Shown here: positions 23,533 to 36,370 of the stretch, one piece after another
How the letters are laid out: each line of letters starts with the position of its first letter
How positions within the stretch are numbered: position 1 is the stretch's first letter
Assembly (NCBI GenBank): GCA_001599595.1
Contig: BCHH01000015.1
Coordinates: forward strand, 401,431-465,430
DNA: 64,000 nucleotides
Source of the DNA: Beverwykella pulmonaria
Lineage: Eukaryota > Ascomycota > Dothideomycetes > Pleosporales > Melanommataceae
Reading direction: 5' to 3'
Notes under the pieces: model-generated
What the model saw: the letters and a program-made list of their open reading frames with translations, nothing else
What the model was told of the DNA's origin: nothing
The model's database searches: none
Program-made: the position numbers and the translations under genes

Positions 23533-23859
23533 TGTGATGACGAGCACGGTCTTCACTATCGTGGATGCGCGCAGGCAAATGAAAGGATAAGTTGGCTCTA
23601 TTTCAAGTACACTAAGATAGAGCGAGAAGAGGTTCTCAGGGAGAACGATCCTATATACAGAAGGGTATGGTCCGGGCGCGGCCCGACCAAGCATGTCCTG
23701 ACAGTGTGGCATGGTGGCTAATACACTTCACGCCGATGTGAAGCTGAGCGTGCGCCACCCCGTCGCATCTGATGCGGGGTCCCGCTCAGCTCCCGCCACC
23801 ATCGTCTCAGACACGTGTTCATGTGATGTGTGGTCGAGCTGCCGAGCAGCACCGTCACA
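23533..23859 (-). repeat. Solo LTR, family B, TSD CCTCT
   Basis: Reverse complement of the LTR at 8325-8620. Runs TGTGATGACGAG to CACCGTCACA and is flanked by CCTCT at 23528-23532 and 23860-23864. Inserted within the LINE RNase H region. Confidence 0.92.
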
Positions 23860-26360
23860 CCTCTACAGCCTCTATAACCTGCTAGCATTAGAGGAAGGCC
23901 TACTAGGAGGAGGACAGTGTGTTCCCTTATAGGCACTATATAACTAATGTCCCGGATAGACAAGCTAGCAGAACTAACAAAGAGAACCTTAAAGGAGAGG
24001 AGGCAACCCCTGCAGTACGCAAAAGGAACAGGCGCCACGCTAAGGCAGAGGAGCACAGCCCCACCCCCTCTAGCAATTCTCTAGGCTGCTTGCGTAAGGC
24101 TACTAACAGTTTAGGTCCCTAGACTGCCAACCTTAGGAGCTAGAATGCCGCTCCTTTAGACTAAGGACTAGGAACTAATAGCACGCTGGCAGGTAGTACA
24201 GCCAACCTAACTCCTAGTCCCTCTATGTTAAGACTAAAGGAACTAGACTTTGCTACTATGTAGCATAAGGTAGAAACCTTAAAACGTGATAAACAGTACT
24301 AGTCTATTAAAGAAGCTGTAATAGACTAAGCCTGGAGGTTTAAACCTTGTTAGAAATTAACTGCTAGCATAGAGGAATGCTCTATTAACCCCTAAGGGAA
24401 ACTTTGTTACTAGGATAGAAGATAGGTCCTAAACTCTAAACCTTTAAGAACAAGCCTAGTAGCTGTAGCCTACAGCTCCCTAGCCTCTAGCTATTTAGGC
24501 AGGGAAAACATGTATAAGATCCTTGCTAGAGACTACTTCTTCCTAGGGATGTTAAACTACGTGTGCTAATATATTAAGAACTGCAACGTGTGCAGTTGTA
24601 CAAAACCCTAGAGGGAGGCAAAGAGAGGACTGTTAAAACCTCTGCTGTTGCCTAAGCAAGCATAGAAAGATATTACTATAGACTTTATTACTAAGCTACT
24701 AGAGAGTGAGGGATGCACTAATATTATAGTAATTGTAGACTAACTTAGCAAGGACATAAAATTTGTAGGACTGCTAAACCTTAAAGTAGAAACAGTAGTT
24801 AAAGCCTTTATAAGACACTAGGTTGCAGACTATTTCCTTCTAGACTTAATAACCTTAGACTAGGGAGGACAGTTTGTAAGCAAGTTCTAGACCTACCTTT
24901 GCAAGCTTACAAGTATTAATTAGAAGCTATCTACAGCTAAACACCCTAAGACAGACAGCTAAACAGAGCAAATAAACTTAGTCCTAGAGGAATACCTTAG
25001 GGTATACTGCAATTAGCAGCAAGATAATTAGATAAGGTAGTTGCCCTTAGCCTAAATTACTATTAAGGGGCAGGACGCCACCTCTACAGGTGTTAGCCTG
25101 TTTTTCTTGTCTTATAGCTAGAATGTAGAACCTATACAGTTACTACCTACTAAAGAGGTACGCGCAGCATAGGGCGCTTTAAACTAGGCAAAGGCTGCAG
25201 AGGCTATAGTAAATAAATTCTACAAGGTTTTTAAGTTTGCACAGGCTAAACTAGCCCTAGCCTAACAAGAATAGGAACGCTAGGCAAATAAGCAGAGAAA
25301 GGACGCTCCTATCCTAAGGGAAGGTAATAAAGTTTAGCTTAAATACAGTAACTACTTAAGGAATTTAAGGCCTAGCAAGAAGCTTAACTAGAAAAATAGG
25401 AAGTTTACAGTTAAAGAGGTAGTAAACTCCTATGTTGTAGAGCTAAACGTGCTGCCTAGCATGCACCTAAGGTTCCACGTGGACTAGCTTAAACTGTCTC
25501 CTAACAATCCACTCCCTAGCTAGATAACTAACAACTCCTAACCTCCTACAATAATTACTAAAGAGGGCAAGGAGGAGTATAGTGTAGTAGATATCTGCAA
25601 AGAACGCTAGTCACACAACAGCAAGAGGGTTAAATACCTTGTGCAATAGGAGAATTACGCTAAATAAATGTAGGAACTACAAGAAAACTTTAATTAAGTA
25701 GTAGCACTAGACAGGTAGGAAGAGTTCACCTAGTCTTATTAGAATAAGCAAGGAAGATTACTACTAAACTTCTACTACTATATACCCTAAATCTCCTTCT
25801 ACTAGAATTAAGAAGGGGGTTCTAGATTAGCATAAATAGTAGCTGTTAAAGAAACCTACTAAAATAGGGAGGCTACTAAGCAGCCACACAGAACGCATAG
25901 GGGAAGAAAACGCCAATACATTAAGCGCAGTAGCCTAGAACCTACTAACTATAGGAACTATTAATATTACTAACCTTACTACGCTTACTACCTACAAGAG
26001 TATTAGCAAAAGCTCTAGACAAGGCAAAGAATTACAACCTACCTACAGAACTATACTCCTTACAAGTAACAAAGTAGGCGCGCATAGCATTAGCAAGAGC
26101 GTTAGCAAACAACTTAGGGAGACCACAAACTTTAGCGCACAGCAACTAAACCTTAGACACAAGCGCCTGTACAATATTAGCTTAAGAAAATCTAAAGCAA
26201 AAGGAGGATAGCTAAGAACTTACAGGGAGGGGAGCACAAAGCTATTTAAGCTTAGCTATAATGCTACTAAGAGAAGGCGCAAAGGCTGCCTAGACAACAC
26301 AACTAAGCTTAGGAAGGTTGGGAACGCTAAACTTCTAGCTGCTAGTCTTCTAGGCGTTAT

Positions 26361-26787
26361 TGTAACGATTCGAACAATCGTTCCATCACGTGACCGAGCC
26401 GCTCCCTGCCCGATCCCGATACAGATCCTATCCCTACCCGAACCGCTAGGACTTCGGTTCCCGACCTGCTCCCTACTCAACTCCGATACAGGCTCGATCC
26501 ATACCCAAACCTGTATTACCTCGGTTCCTGACCAGCGCCTGATGCAACTCCGATACGGGTCCTTATCCAAACCTATAGTACCTCAGCTTTGTTCTTTCTC
26601 ATCTCTCTTCGTGTATATAAACCAGTCGTGTCGTTAGTTAGATTAGGCAGCTTTTGAATATCCTTTTGTACCCGGCCTATAGGTGTTAATTTAATCTTGG
26701 GTATTTCGTTCTCACTTGTGCACTCCCATATGCCTTAGTAGTAATTCGCACCCGAATCCAATCGTCCTAATATCCTGCGCCATTACA
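26361..26787 (+). repeat. 5' LTR of the complete gypsy element
   Basis: Contains a TATA motif (gtatataaacc, near 26632) and a cacgtg. Relative to the 3' LTR all differences are C/T or G/A and there are no indels. Confidence 0.95.
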
Positions 26788-27084
26788 TTATATTCAAAAG
26801 CTCACGACAGCCAGTGACGGCCTCTTAATAATATCGCAACAATTGTTTGTTTAATTACGTCCAAGCCCCAAGACGCGTCTAATTCAGTTGTACAACTCAC
26901 ACACTGTCACATTAAATTATTTAGTTATAGATTAGATCCCTAAGACCTCTAATTAACTAAAGCCTTTAGGTTTAGAACTTCCTATCCTCTGCGATTAGGA
27001 TTGCCTTTAGAAAAGTTGTAAAGACTACGCCACAGTAGAAACTCAGAGACTACCAATAACCCATTAGAATTAGATACAACACTA

Positions 27085-28380
27085 ATGTCTGACTCCTAAC
27101 TAACCCCAGGACCTTCTACTAGGTCTAGAAATCACGCTGGCTAGAAGGGTAAAGCAACCTAGCCGCGCAACAAACCCCTACCTCCACTGCCAACAACTAA
27201 ATCTGCACCCGCAGAACCTGAAGTTGAAGAATTATCTAATTTGGAGTTAGATTAGAGACATGCCCAACTTGTAGAGCAAATTGCCTATTTAGAAGCCTAG
27301 CTAGAGCGTTTCATGCAGACGCAATCTGTCCCCCTAGAACAACCCCTACNAACTACCAAATTAGCTATAATAAGCGCCCAAGTCTCTCCTGCTCCTCCTG
27401 CCACAAGATCCCCTTTAGGCACCCTAGGACTATCTTAGATTAAACTTACAGAACAAACGCCTGACATCCTTAAACTCTTAGATGGCAAGAATCCTACGTT
27501 CAAACAGTGGCAAGCCTTAATTATTAACTAACTAGAAATTAATGCGGACTATTTTCAGAGTAAACGTGCACATATAAATCTTATATAGGGACACACTTCT
27601 AGAACAGCTACAAAGTATCTAGAACCCTAATACCTATCTAATTCGCCTAAGAATAAGTTCTAAAATGCAGAACAGATAATCTCCCTGCTCTAATCCTATT
27701 TCCTCTCTAGCAACAAAGAAGCGGAGGCCTGACAGGCTTTCCAGAGACTAAACATAGAGAAGAGTAAAACCTTTCCTGCTTTTAAAGCTTAATTCCTTAG
27801 TGCAGCTATTAGCAGATCTGTATCTCCTTTAGAGTGGTCTTTCTACCTATAGGAGAAGATTACCCCTAGCCTAAGGATGCCTAACCTTAGGTTCAAACAC
27901 CTATAGGAGGACTCCTTTAATAAGATAGTTTGCCACCTTACGGCCTACAACATAGAACAGCGGCACAATCTAACAATAGACAGGATTTTATTAATGTCTT
28001 CCTCCTCCACCTCCTATTCTAGTTTAGATAAGAATTAGAAGCCAACTGTAGTGGCTCCTAAGGTTGTGTACAGCGCTAACAACTCTAAGCCTTTGTATAT
28101 AAGCTCTGCAGTGCCTTAGTCTACGCCCTTTGTCCCCTAGCAGCCTAGTTAAACACCTGCCCCTAAAAGGCAGCTGACCCCTAGTACCTGTTACAACTAC
28201 AGCAAGCTAGGACATTTTGCAAACAATTGTCCTGTACCTAGAATCTACAAGATTAAAGTTAAACAACAGGAACTAGAAGATAAGTTTGTCAATGCCAAAG
28301 AATTTAATCCTAATGCATATTAGGTGGGAAACAGAGACACCTAGGAAAACTCTCTGTCCTAGGCTTAAACAAGTATAATC
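27085..28380 (+). pseudogene. Gag of the gypsy element (broken)
   Basis: Opens at ATG 27085 (MSDS then TAA). A gag-like helical region follows (PDILKLLDGKNPTFKQWQAL, with stops elsewhere). Near the end is a zinc knuckle at 28189-28234 reading CYNYSKLGHFANNC; the second Cys of the CX2CX4HX4C pattern is Tyr (TGC to TAC), a TG-to-TA change as RIP makes. There is an ambiguous base n at 27350. Not functional. Confidence 0.8.
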
Positions 28381-28439
28381 TAGCAGGCATAGATCTATTA
28401 AACTTGTTTAGAGGAAAACATTTCTAAGTCCTAATTGTT

Positions 28440-31400
28440 TTATGTTTACAGGGCGCTGGCGTCTAATTATGCTTGTTACTTAATACTAGCGCACAAGGTT
28501 TTCTTTTTCTAAATACAAAAATTACAAAATCCCTATCCAAATCCCTTTATGTTCCTATCTAACGCCTACCTTTTAAGCTTGTGGTAAAAGGGTTCTAAGA
28601 CGCAATTAAGACCTACATTTACTAATACATCCGCCTTTACATGTAAATTAACAGACGCACTATTTAGAATTGCCCTTTTGTAGTAATAGATCTTGGTTCT
28701 TAGGATTGTATTATTGGAATTAAATGGCTACGCAAATTTAAACTCCTACTTAATACAGACAAAAATTAGATTGTCTAGCCAACTAAATATCCCCCAACCT
28801 ACAAGCCTTCCCCTCCCCTTATTATGCAAGTTAACTGTCCTGAGCAGGATTACAATGCCAAGGAGGATGTGAGGCGAAGAGATCTCCTATAGGAACAAGA
28901 CAGTTATTAACAGACCTACAGCCCCACAGTACATTATATTCAAGGCTTACTCCAATTTCCAAAAATTAACTAAATTCTAGTCCCCCACCTTCCGCAAACA
29001 CTACAAGCACTCCAAACTAACAAGAATTAGCTAGAAACAAAGACTGCTCTAGTTGTTATCCAAACAGCCTTAATTGCTATAATTTCTGCCAACGCCTTCT
29101 ATTTTAATATAAAGAGAAAGGAAAACAAATTCTTCACAACCTCCTTGTATAAGATTAAATAGGTGTTAGAAGAGAAACAGGACGTACTTGTAGACAATCT
29201 AGATAATAAACAGTTGTTGAACAAACAATTGCTAAAAATCTATAGTTTGTATTGTGATTTGTTTAATTAGACAGAGGCAGATCAGCTTGCAGAACATTGC
29301 ACCTATAATTACAAGATAGTGCTCACTAAACCCCTTCTAAATTACTATAGTCCCTTGTACAAGCAGAATGTGGAGGAGCTTAAAGCAACTAAGGCCTATA
29401 TTATAGACAACCTTGCAAAAGGTTAGATTAAAGCAAGCAAGAGCCCTTTCGCATCCCTGTTGTTGTGTGTTTGGAAGCCTAACAGTAGTCTACGCATCTG
29501 TGTAGATTATTACAAATTAAATGCCTTGACCTGCAAGGATTCCTATCTAATACCACGCATAGATAAACTGCTAGCGCGACCCGCCAAAGCCAAGATCTTT
29601 ACTAAGGTAGATATTTGTGCGGCTTTCAACAAAATTAGGATTAACCCCGCCTCTAAAGAGTATACTACTTTTTGGAGCTAATACAGATTATATAAGTGTA
29701 AAGTCCTACCTTTTGGATTATGTAACAGCCCAGCTACTTATCAGTGTTACATAAACAACGTGTTAATTAACTATCTAGATAATTTCTGTATTGCTTACCT
29801 AGATGACATCCTAATCTACTCCAAAGACAAAGCTACTTATGTTAAACATGTCAAGAAAGTATTTAATTAACTTTGCCAAGCTAGTCTCTAGATTGATATC
29901 CTGAAAAGCGAGTTCCACGTAACCCAGACCTAATACCTAGGGTATATCCTTACCAACACTAGACTAGAAGTCAACCCCACTAAGGTAGAAGCCCTACGCA
30001 ATTGGAAAAAGCCCACCACAATTACAGGCGTGAAATCCTTCTTGGGCTTCTGTAGTTTCTATTAACAATTTGTACCTAAGTTCTCCTAAATTGCAAAACC
30101 AATCCTCTTATTGCAAAGCCCTGCAATCTCTTTTGTATAGACTTTAGAGTGTAATGCAGCCTTTAAGAAGCTAAAAGCAGAATTACTTAAGATACCTACC
30201 CTTTGTTATTTTAACCCCTTATTAGAAACTAAGGTTAAAACAGATGCCTCTAATAGTGTAGTAGCAGGGACCCTCTCACAGAAACACGCAGATAGAAAAT
30301 AGTATCCTGTGGCGTTTTACAGCAAGGTCCTGTCTAGTTTAGAACTCAACTGGGAAATACATAACAAGGAACTGTTCACAATTATCACCACCTTCCAACT
30401 ATAGAGAGCCAAATTAACCTCTGTTACAACTAGGACCCAGGTGTATTCCAATCATCACTTATTAGAATATTTTATGACCACTAAGGTGCTCAATTCACAA
30501 CAGGTCCAATAGGCAGACATATTAGCTTAGTATAACTTTCAAATTGTGTACACCCTAGGCAAGGATAATGCTCATGCTAATATTCTTAGTTATTAAGAAC
30601 AGGACATGGAGAATCTAAGATTAGCTCAAATCAACAACTAATTACAGGTCTTACTTGGTCTACACTAACTTAACAACTAAATTAATGCCAAATTAGCCCT
30701 AGTATACCTTAAGCAGACCACCACCTGTGTAGCCACGTTGAACACTATTTAGGGCGTGGAAGAAGCCATGTCTTTAGATTCACTAGAGCTAATCAATGCC
30801 TTACTTCAAGAGAACTGTGCCTCCTTTAACTTAGAACAGAAACTACTGCCAAAGCAATATTAGATAGAGAACAGACTGTTACTCTATAGTAACTAGTTGT
30901 GTGTCTTAGCAGACTCCCCTATAATTACTTGTCTTATCTAAGAAGCACACAACCAACTATTATTAGCTTACCCTAGTGCCACAAAAACCTATTAGTTATT
31001 ATCCCAAAGATATTACTAGAAAGGTATAGAGGCTACGTGTAAACAATATGTTTGGAATTGCATTGCATGTTAGAAGGCACATCTAAGACAGACCTAAATC
31101 CCTAGATTAATCTACCCACTCCTAATTCCTAATTATCCTATACAGCACTTGTGCATTAACTTCAAAGAATTCCTAAAGGACAAGTTTAGTTACAACTAGA
31201 TAATGGTAGTGATTGACTAGCTATTAAAACAGGCGATTTCCATCCCATGCCACAAAACAATTAACTCACAAGGCATAGCCAACTTGTTTATTTAATAGGT
31301 ATATTGCTTTAGTTATACTCCTGAAACTATTATCTTAGATTACAGACCTTAGTTTGTGTCTAGTTTCTAGTCTAAATTCTGTCAGATTATAGGCACCAAA

Positions 31401-32303
31401 GTTAAGTTGTCAACTGCCTATTATAAAGAAACTAACAGACAAACAGAAATTATAAACAAGTATATTGACTAGAGGCTGCGCCCTTTTGTATCCTTCTACC
31501 AGGACAATTAGAGCAAACTCTTGCCAATAATCAACTAAGCTTAGATATTGCTGCCCCACTCAGCCATTAGTATAACTCCGTATTATATTCTATATGGATC
31601 TGAACCTTGACAGAGTTGGGACTAGAAACACTTAGCTAAGCCTGTCACAATTACTAACAAGCTCAATCACGCAGAAGCTCTAAAATTAGCCACCTGCATG
31701 CACGCTGCTTAGGAAACAGCCAAAGTCAACATAGAAAAAGCCCAAGATTAGATGCGAACAGTAGTCAACAAACATCGCCAACTAATTAACTAGGAAGTTG
31801 GTGATATAGTCTACCTAGATACTTGCAACTTGGCAGTTCAACGTCCTAGCCAAAAGCTATCTAATAAGTAGGAAGGTCCTTTTAAGGTGCTTGAACAAGT
31901 AGGTAACTCCTATTAGTTGGAATTGCCTCCTAGATTAAAGATCTTTGACGTATTTGCACCCAATCTTCTATGCAAAGACCCCTAGGACCCCCTACCTAGA
32001 CAAGAAGCTCTAAAACTACCTAGTATCCCTATCAACAGAGTTAAAGAATAGGAAGTAGAAGAGATATTAGCCAGCAAGTTGTATTGCAACAAGCTCAAGT
32101 ACAGGGTCAAATGGGTGGGCCACAATCCTAACCTAGTTTGGTATAAGGCGTCTAACTTCATAGGAGCCCCATATAAGCTAAAGGCCTTTCACAATAAGTA
32201 TCCAAATTAGCCAGGACCTCCTCGTGCACTTGGTCGTTGGATTAAAGCTTAGGAAGCTAGTGTAGAAGACATAGATTACTTAGAAGATAACAGAGCAGAG
32301 TAA
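28440..32303 (+). pseudogene. Pol of the gypsy element: protease, RT, RNase H, integrase, chromodomain (broken)
   Basis: The protease motif reads LNTSAQG near 28480, with Asn in place of the catalytic Asp. RT has VDICAAFNKIRI and an intact YLDD box at 29796-29807. RNase H follows at ~30220-30600 (KTDASNSVVAGTLSQ). The integrase zinc-binding region and core lie at 30900-31550. A chromodomain-like segment at 32055-32215 (YRVKWVGHNPNLVWYKASN) precedes TAA 32301-32303. One 73-codon stretch (29460-29681) is stop-free. Stops are almost all TAG where Trp or Gln is expected. Dead by mutation, not truncation. Confidence 0.88.
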
Positions 32304-32944
32304 GAGTGGAGAAAGTCCTCCCTAAAGGGACATACCATTGTGGGGAATAGTGCTAGAAGTACATCCAGAACTCGTCCAACTCAATCACTACCCTCCGCTC
32401 TATCTAACAAGTTAGTAGGAGGATTAGAGACAGAGGTACTGTCTTCACCATCCTCCGCCTCCTGACGACTACCATCCTCCGCATCCTAACAGCTACCACC
32501 TTCCACCCCCTAACAACAACAACCACGCCCTCCTCTTCCTCCACCCCATCCTCCTTTTCCGCCTACCTGACCACCCTAAACACCTCCTAAACCCCCGCCT
32601 TTTCTAGTACCACTCAAGAGCCTACCAATATCATCACGCAGCAAGGATACAAGCGTCTCCAGAGAGGATGCAAGTGTCTCCAGAGAGGTAACCCGCTGGA
32701 GCAGCTAAGCGTTCAAATAAAACAAAGCCACCTGAACGTCAACTACAGAAAGCTTGGCTTCCTAACGTTTCACAACCTGGGCGATCAACGCCACCTTCCG
32801 GGCAGCCGCCTGAACGGCACTGAATGCGGTCTCCTTCTCCTCACCCTCCTCCGCCGCCTCCCACACCGCCAAAGCACCCTAGAGGGTCACGAACTCATCC
32901 TCACAAAAGGAGGGAACCTGCAACAGCGTCAACAGCACTGTCAT
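32290..32944 (-). pseudogene. Antisense open frame in the 3' part of the gypsy element (broken by TAG)
   Basis: On the strand opposite pol, an ATG at 32944 opens a frame of ~215 codons interrupted by about six TAG codons and one TGA, the pattern expected if Gln codons were hit by RIP. It is rich in Ala, Glu, Val and Leu with heptad-like repeats (VTSLETLASSLETLVSL), then a Gly-rich segment (GGQVGGKGGWGGGRGGRG) and an acidic tail. No family recognised. It could be a real antisense accessory ORF, which some gypsy lineages carry, or a chance opposite frame. Confidence 0.4.
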
Positions 32945-33628
32945 GCCTACTGAATCACTAGTAATTCAGCTCAGTATAAAACCTTACAGGGTTGCACTTC
33001 TCATTCTTGGAAATGCAGTACTGGCATTTCTTCAAGCTCAGACGCCCAAAACTGTATAGTACAGCCATGCCACGCGCGAACGCACGGCAGGACTAAAGGC
33101 AAATAACCCAAAAGGCCAAGGCAGAAGCACCAGGGGGCGCGCGGAGCGGCATGTTTGCGTGGTGTGTATGTATGTGTTCGTGAAGCTGCGATACAGGTCA
33201 ACAATACTAAACCAACAACAATAGAAAACGGACAAAACAATACGTACGCAAGAGAAATGTATGATGAGTTGAGCAAGAGAAGAAAATAGGAAGGTAGGAT
33301 TGTTGATATACTGGTGAAAAACAGTGGTTGCCCCTAACAACAACAAAATGACTCCTCTTTCACCTCAAGAAATATAAGCCTCTTATTTGTCTATCAACAA
33401 GCACCCTATTTAGAAAAGAAAACGAGGTAAAAGCAATTGTGTAGTGGTTATTATAATTCTTCCACCACAACAACAAAGAATCAACCAAACAACAGCTTAG
33501 TGCCACAATTATACATTACTAATTCTTTGTGTAATTCACCCTAGTTTCAGACGCAGTTTACAAGGACAAACAAGGGCAATTCAGACCTCACAAATATAGG
33601 ACTATTTGTCTACCAGGAGGGGGGGTAG

Positions 33629-34055
33629 TGTAACAATTCAAACAATCGTTCCATCACGTGACCAAGCCGCTCCCTGCCCAATCCTAATACAGATCCTATC
33701 CCTACCCAAACCGCTAGGACTTCGGTTCCCGACCTGCTCCCCACTCAACTCCAATACAGGCTCAATCCATACCCGAACCTGTATTACCTTGGTTCCTGAC
33801 CAGCGCCTGATGCAACTCCGATACGGGTCCTTATCCAAACCTATAGTACCTCGGCTTTGTTCTTTCTCATCTCTCTTCGTGTATATAAACCAGTCGTGTC
33901 GTTAGTTAGATCAGGCAGCTTTTGAATATCCTTTCGTACCCGGCCTATAGGTGTCAATTCAATCTTGGGTATTTCGTTCTCACTCGTGCACTCCCATATG
34001 CCTCGGTAGTGATTCGCACCCGAATCCGATCGTCCTGATATCCTGCGCCGTTACA
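33629..34055 (+). repeat. 3' LTR of the complete gypsy element
   Basis: Same length as the 5' LTR, directly after the polypurine tract and followed by the duplicated GTTAT. Confidence 0.95.
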
Positions 34056-35232
34056 GTTATTATCCTTAACTATAAAGTTAATCCTCTCTAGTAGCTTGTA
34101 AACCTTAAGGGGGTAGCTAGCCTTCTACAGCAGACTAGCAGTATTAGTATACATGTAGTACTAACCTACGCAGAGATTGGCGTACTTAAGGCAGAGAGTG
34201 GCGTCATCTAATAGAATAAAGAAGTAAAGCTGTAACAAAATTAGGAGCTACACTAAGAAGCTAAGGAACAAAACTAGACTTACAGGACTAGAACACTTAT
34301 CCTGCCTACTGCTACTCTAACAGTTAGCGCAAGGGCAATACTTAAAGTTAGGTAGAACAGACTGCTTAACAGAACAAGAAGCGCAGTACTTGCACTTATA
34401 GGGCAAATCTATATAGTAGTGGCAGTTCCTTAAGATACTATTAGTAATTTAAACCTACTTGTGCTCCTTAAGCTTAGTAAGAGAATTAGAATTAAGACTC
34501 TAATCCTTAAGCGTTTACACAAATTAGCTAAGGAAAGCTATAGAACAATTTAAGTACCTACTAAGCAAGCAGACTTAAGCTTATCTTTATTAACAGCAGG
34601 AGCAAACTTGGCCTTAACTTTGCAGCTAATCCTTTAGGGTAAGCCTTAAAGCAAGCCCTTAAAATAATCAACGCGCTACAGCTTAGGTGTGCTAGGCTAG
34701 AGCTCTAAAGAGGCCTCGCGCTTGCTAGTTATAGTAACTAAGGTATACAAGCAAGAAAGAATGTCTAAAAGAAAGAGTTGAGGTGCTCAAAGCTCTAAAG
34801 AGGAAGGGTTGGCATAGAAAGAGAGCAAGGAAAGGGAGCTTAACAACAAAGGACTGTTGTTTATGTTAGAACCTTCTATCGCAGGAGCAACTAATTACAA
34901 CATCTAAAGCTTAGAGCCTTAGGTAAAAGCAAGAGCGCAGGTTTCTAGGTAAACAAACAATAACAAAGTAAAAGCAGCGCTAAACCCAGCTGGAAACTCT
35001 AAGTTACAATACTAAGTAATAGAACCTTAGGATAGAGCTGCGGCACAACGCTAAGCCTTAAAAGTACAAGCAAGCGTAGATATTTAAGGATTTAATAAGG
35101 TTTTTTAGCTACTACTTAGGGATACCTTAGAATGCGCGCAGAGCGGGCAATACTACAACCCTTGTTGCAAACGTTAGCACCTAAGCCCCTAGTTTAAGCC
35201 TGTTAACCCCGCTTTAGGAGAGCAGGAGGGTA

Positions 35233-35748
35233 TATAAGAGGCTACAGACCTTAGGAATACTTAGTTAGTAAACCTTAGAACCTTAGGCCAGGGTGACTAA
35301 GCACATTTTACGTATATAGCTAAGGTTCCCAACCTCCAAGATAAAAGAGGCCACAGACCTTGGGAGGCCGCAGACCTTAGGAGGCCACAGACCTTAGGTG
35401 GCCACATACCTTAGGAGGCCACAGACCTTGGGTGGCCACATACCCCAGGAGGCCACAGACCTTGGGTAGCCACATACCTCAGGAGGCAACAGACCTTGGG
35501 TGGCCACATACCTTAGGAGGCAGCAGACCTTGGGTGGCCACATACCTTAGGAGGCAACAGACCTTGGGTGGCCACATACCTCAGGAGGCCACAGACCTCG
35601 GGAGGCCACAGACCTCGGAACCTCTGATCAGGGTGACTAAGCACATTCCATGTATATAGCTGAGGTTCCAAACCTCCGAGACTCTGCATCGAATTCATAA
35701 GTATTCTTCTGGCACTACATTGGCTCCTCGAGCACCTGGCCCCTTACA
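35233..35748 (+). repeat. 3' LTR, family C, with internal minisatellite
   Basis: Starts TATAAGAGGC (TG changed to TA) after a purine tract and ends CCCCTTACA. It is inverted relative to the solo LTR at 2392-2753. Bases ~35360-35610 hold about eight imperfect ~34-bp repeats (ggccacataccttaggaggc / acagaccttgggtggcc). The flanking 5-mers GGGTA and CACTA do not match, consistent with one LTR of a longer element. Confidence 0.75.
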
Positions 35749-36370
35749 CACTACGCTTTCTCCACTTCAGAAGCCAACCCTGAGCCCTGCTCGTCCATTG
35801 CCTAACGCTATGCCTGGAATAGGAAATAAGAAAGCAATGTAGTACTAAAATATAAGGGTTCCAGGACGAGGGGCGAGAGGGGTATTTTATAGACCCCGTG
35901 TCCGTGTGAAGATCTTAAACATGACGAAAGAACTTCGGGTTATTATTCGAGTGATACTGTATGAGGGAATCATCTTCGAGCCACTGCAACTATGCGCTAC
36001 TCATTGATAGATTCGTTGTAAACCCGTGGGCTCTGAAGACTGCAAAGAAACTGCGTGGGGAGTCCTGAGTATCAATAGGTAGTAATCTTAAGCATCGAAA
36101 TGTGGAACTCAGCAGAGTAGATATATAATCGTGCGAAAATTGGCTTGAAGGTCAAATTTTATTGCTAGCAGTGACAGAGACTAGTGCCAAAGTAGGCTTG
36201 CATCCAGAGATAACTTTCGCCTGATCAGTATCCCGACGCTCATAATAGGTACAAGTAGGATTGGCTGATGTTGAATCATCATCCCATTAGCACAATTTTC
36301 TTTTAACACTCATGAGAGGAATATTTAGAATTGGATGATGTTTAATCTCAATCCTACTCGAGAAAACAGA
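35749..36370. other. Intergenic, no gene recognised
   Basis: Start of a stretch with few recognisable repeats, 3' of the small secreted protein gene. Confidence 0.5.

Larger units (their letters stand above)
21850..23935 (-). mobile_element. 5'-truncated LINE (Tad1-like) with (CAA)n tail
   Basis: On the minus strand the element ends in six CAA units (21850-21867 as GTT), preceded by an untranslated region. Upstream is the end of ORF2: the RNase H block KVRWSLGHIGILGNKRADC (23450-23530) and a late Cys/His-type region, closing at TAA 22331-22333. Two solo LTRs interrupt it. The 5' limit near 23935 is unclear because the neighbouring old gypsy element begins there. Numerous TAG stops show RIP. 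Confidence 0.75.
26361..34055 (+). mobile_element. Complete Ty3/gypsy chromovirus-type retrotransposon, TSD GTTAT
   Basis: Two LTRs of exactly 427 bp (26361-26787 and 33629-34055), both TG...CA, are flanked by GTTAT at 26356-26360 and 34056-34060. A polypurine tract (aggagggggggtag, 33616-33628) abuts the 3' LTR. Between lie gag and pol in the order protease, RT, RNase H, integrase, chromodomain, which identifies the chromovirus branch. The LTRs differ at about 24 sites by eye, all transitions. Coding regions carry many TAG/TAA stops, so the element is dead. Length 7,695 bp. Confidence 0.95.
23936..35748 (+). mobile_element. Old, 5'-truncated Ty3/gypsy element split by a younger one
   Basis: Plus-strand blocks at 24300-25500 read as an integrase (TDSQTEQINLVLEEYL, HVDWLKLSP) once TAG codons are taken as former Trp. 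They are followed by a chromodomain-like segment at about 25575-25740 (VKYLVQWENYAKWMWE with TAG for W). The reading is cut at 26360 by the complete element and continues after 34055. A purine-rich tract (ggagagcaggaggg) directly precedes a 3' LTR at 35233-35748. No 5' LTR, gag or RT seen. Heavily mutated. Confidence 0.65.

Noticed and set aside
33001..33346. Two hydrophobic minus-strand open frames near the gypsy 3' LTR
   Set aside because: They lie in the non-coding 3' region of the retrotransposon, overlap in two phases, and have no family resemblance.
35432..35659. 75-codon repeat protein
   Set aside because: Pure translation of the ~34-bp minisatellite inside a family C LTR.
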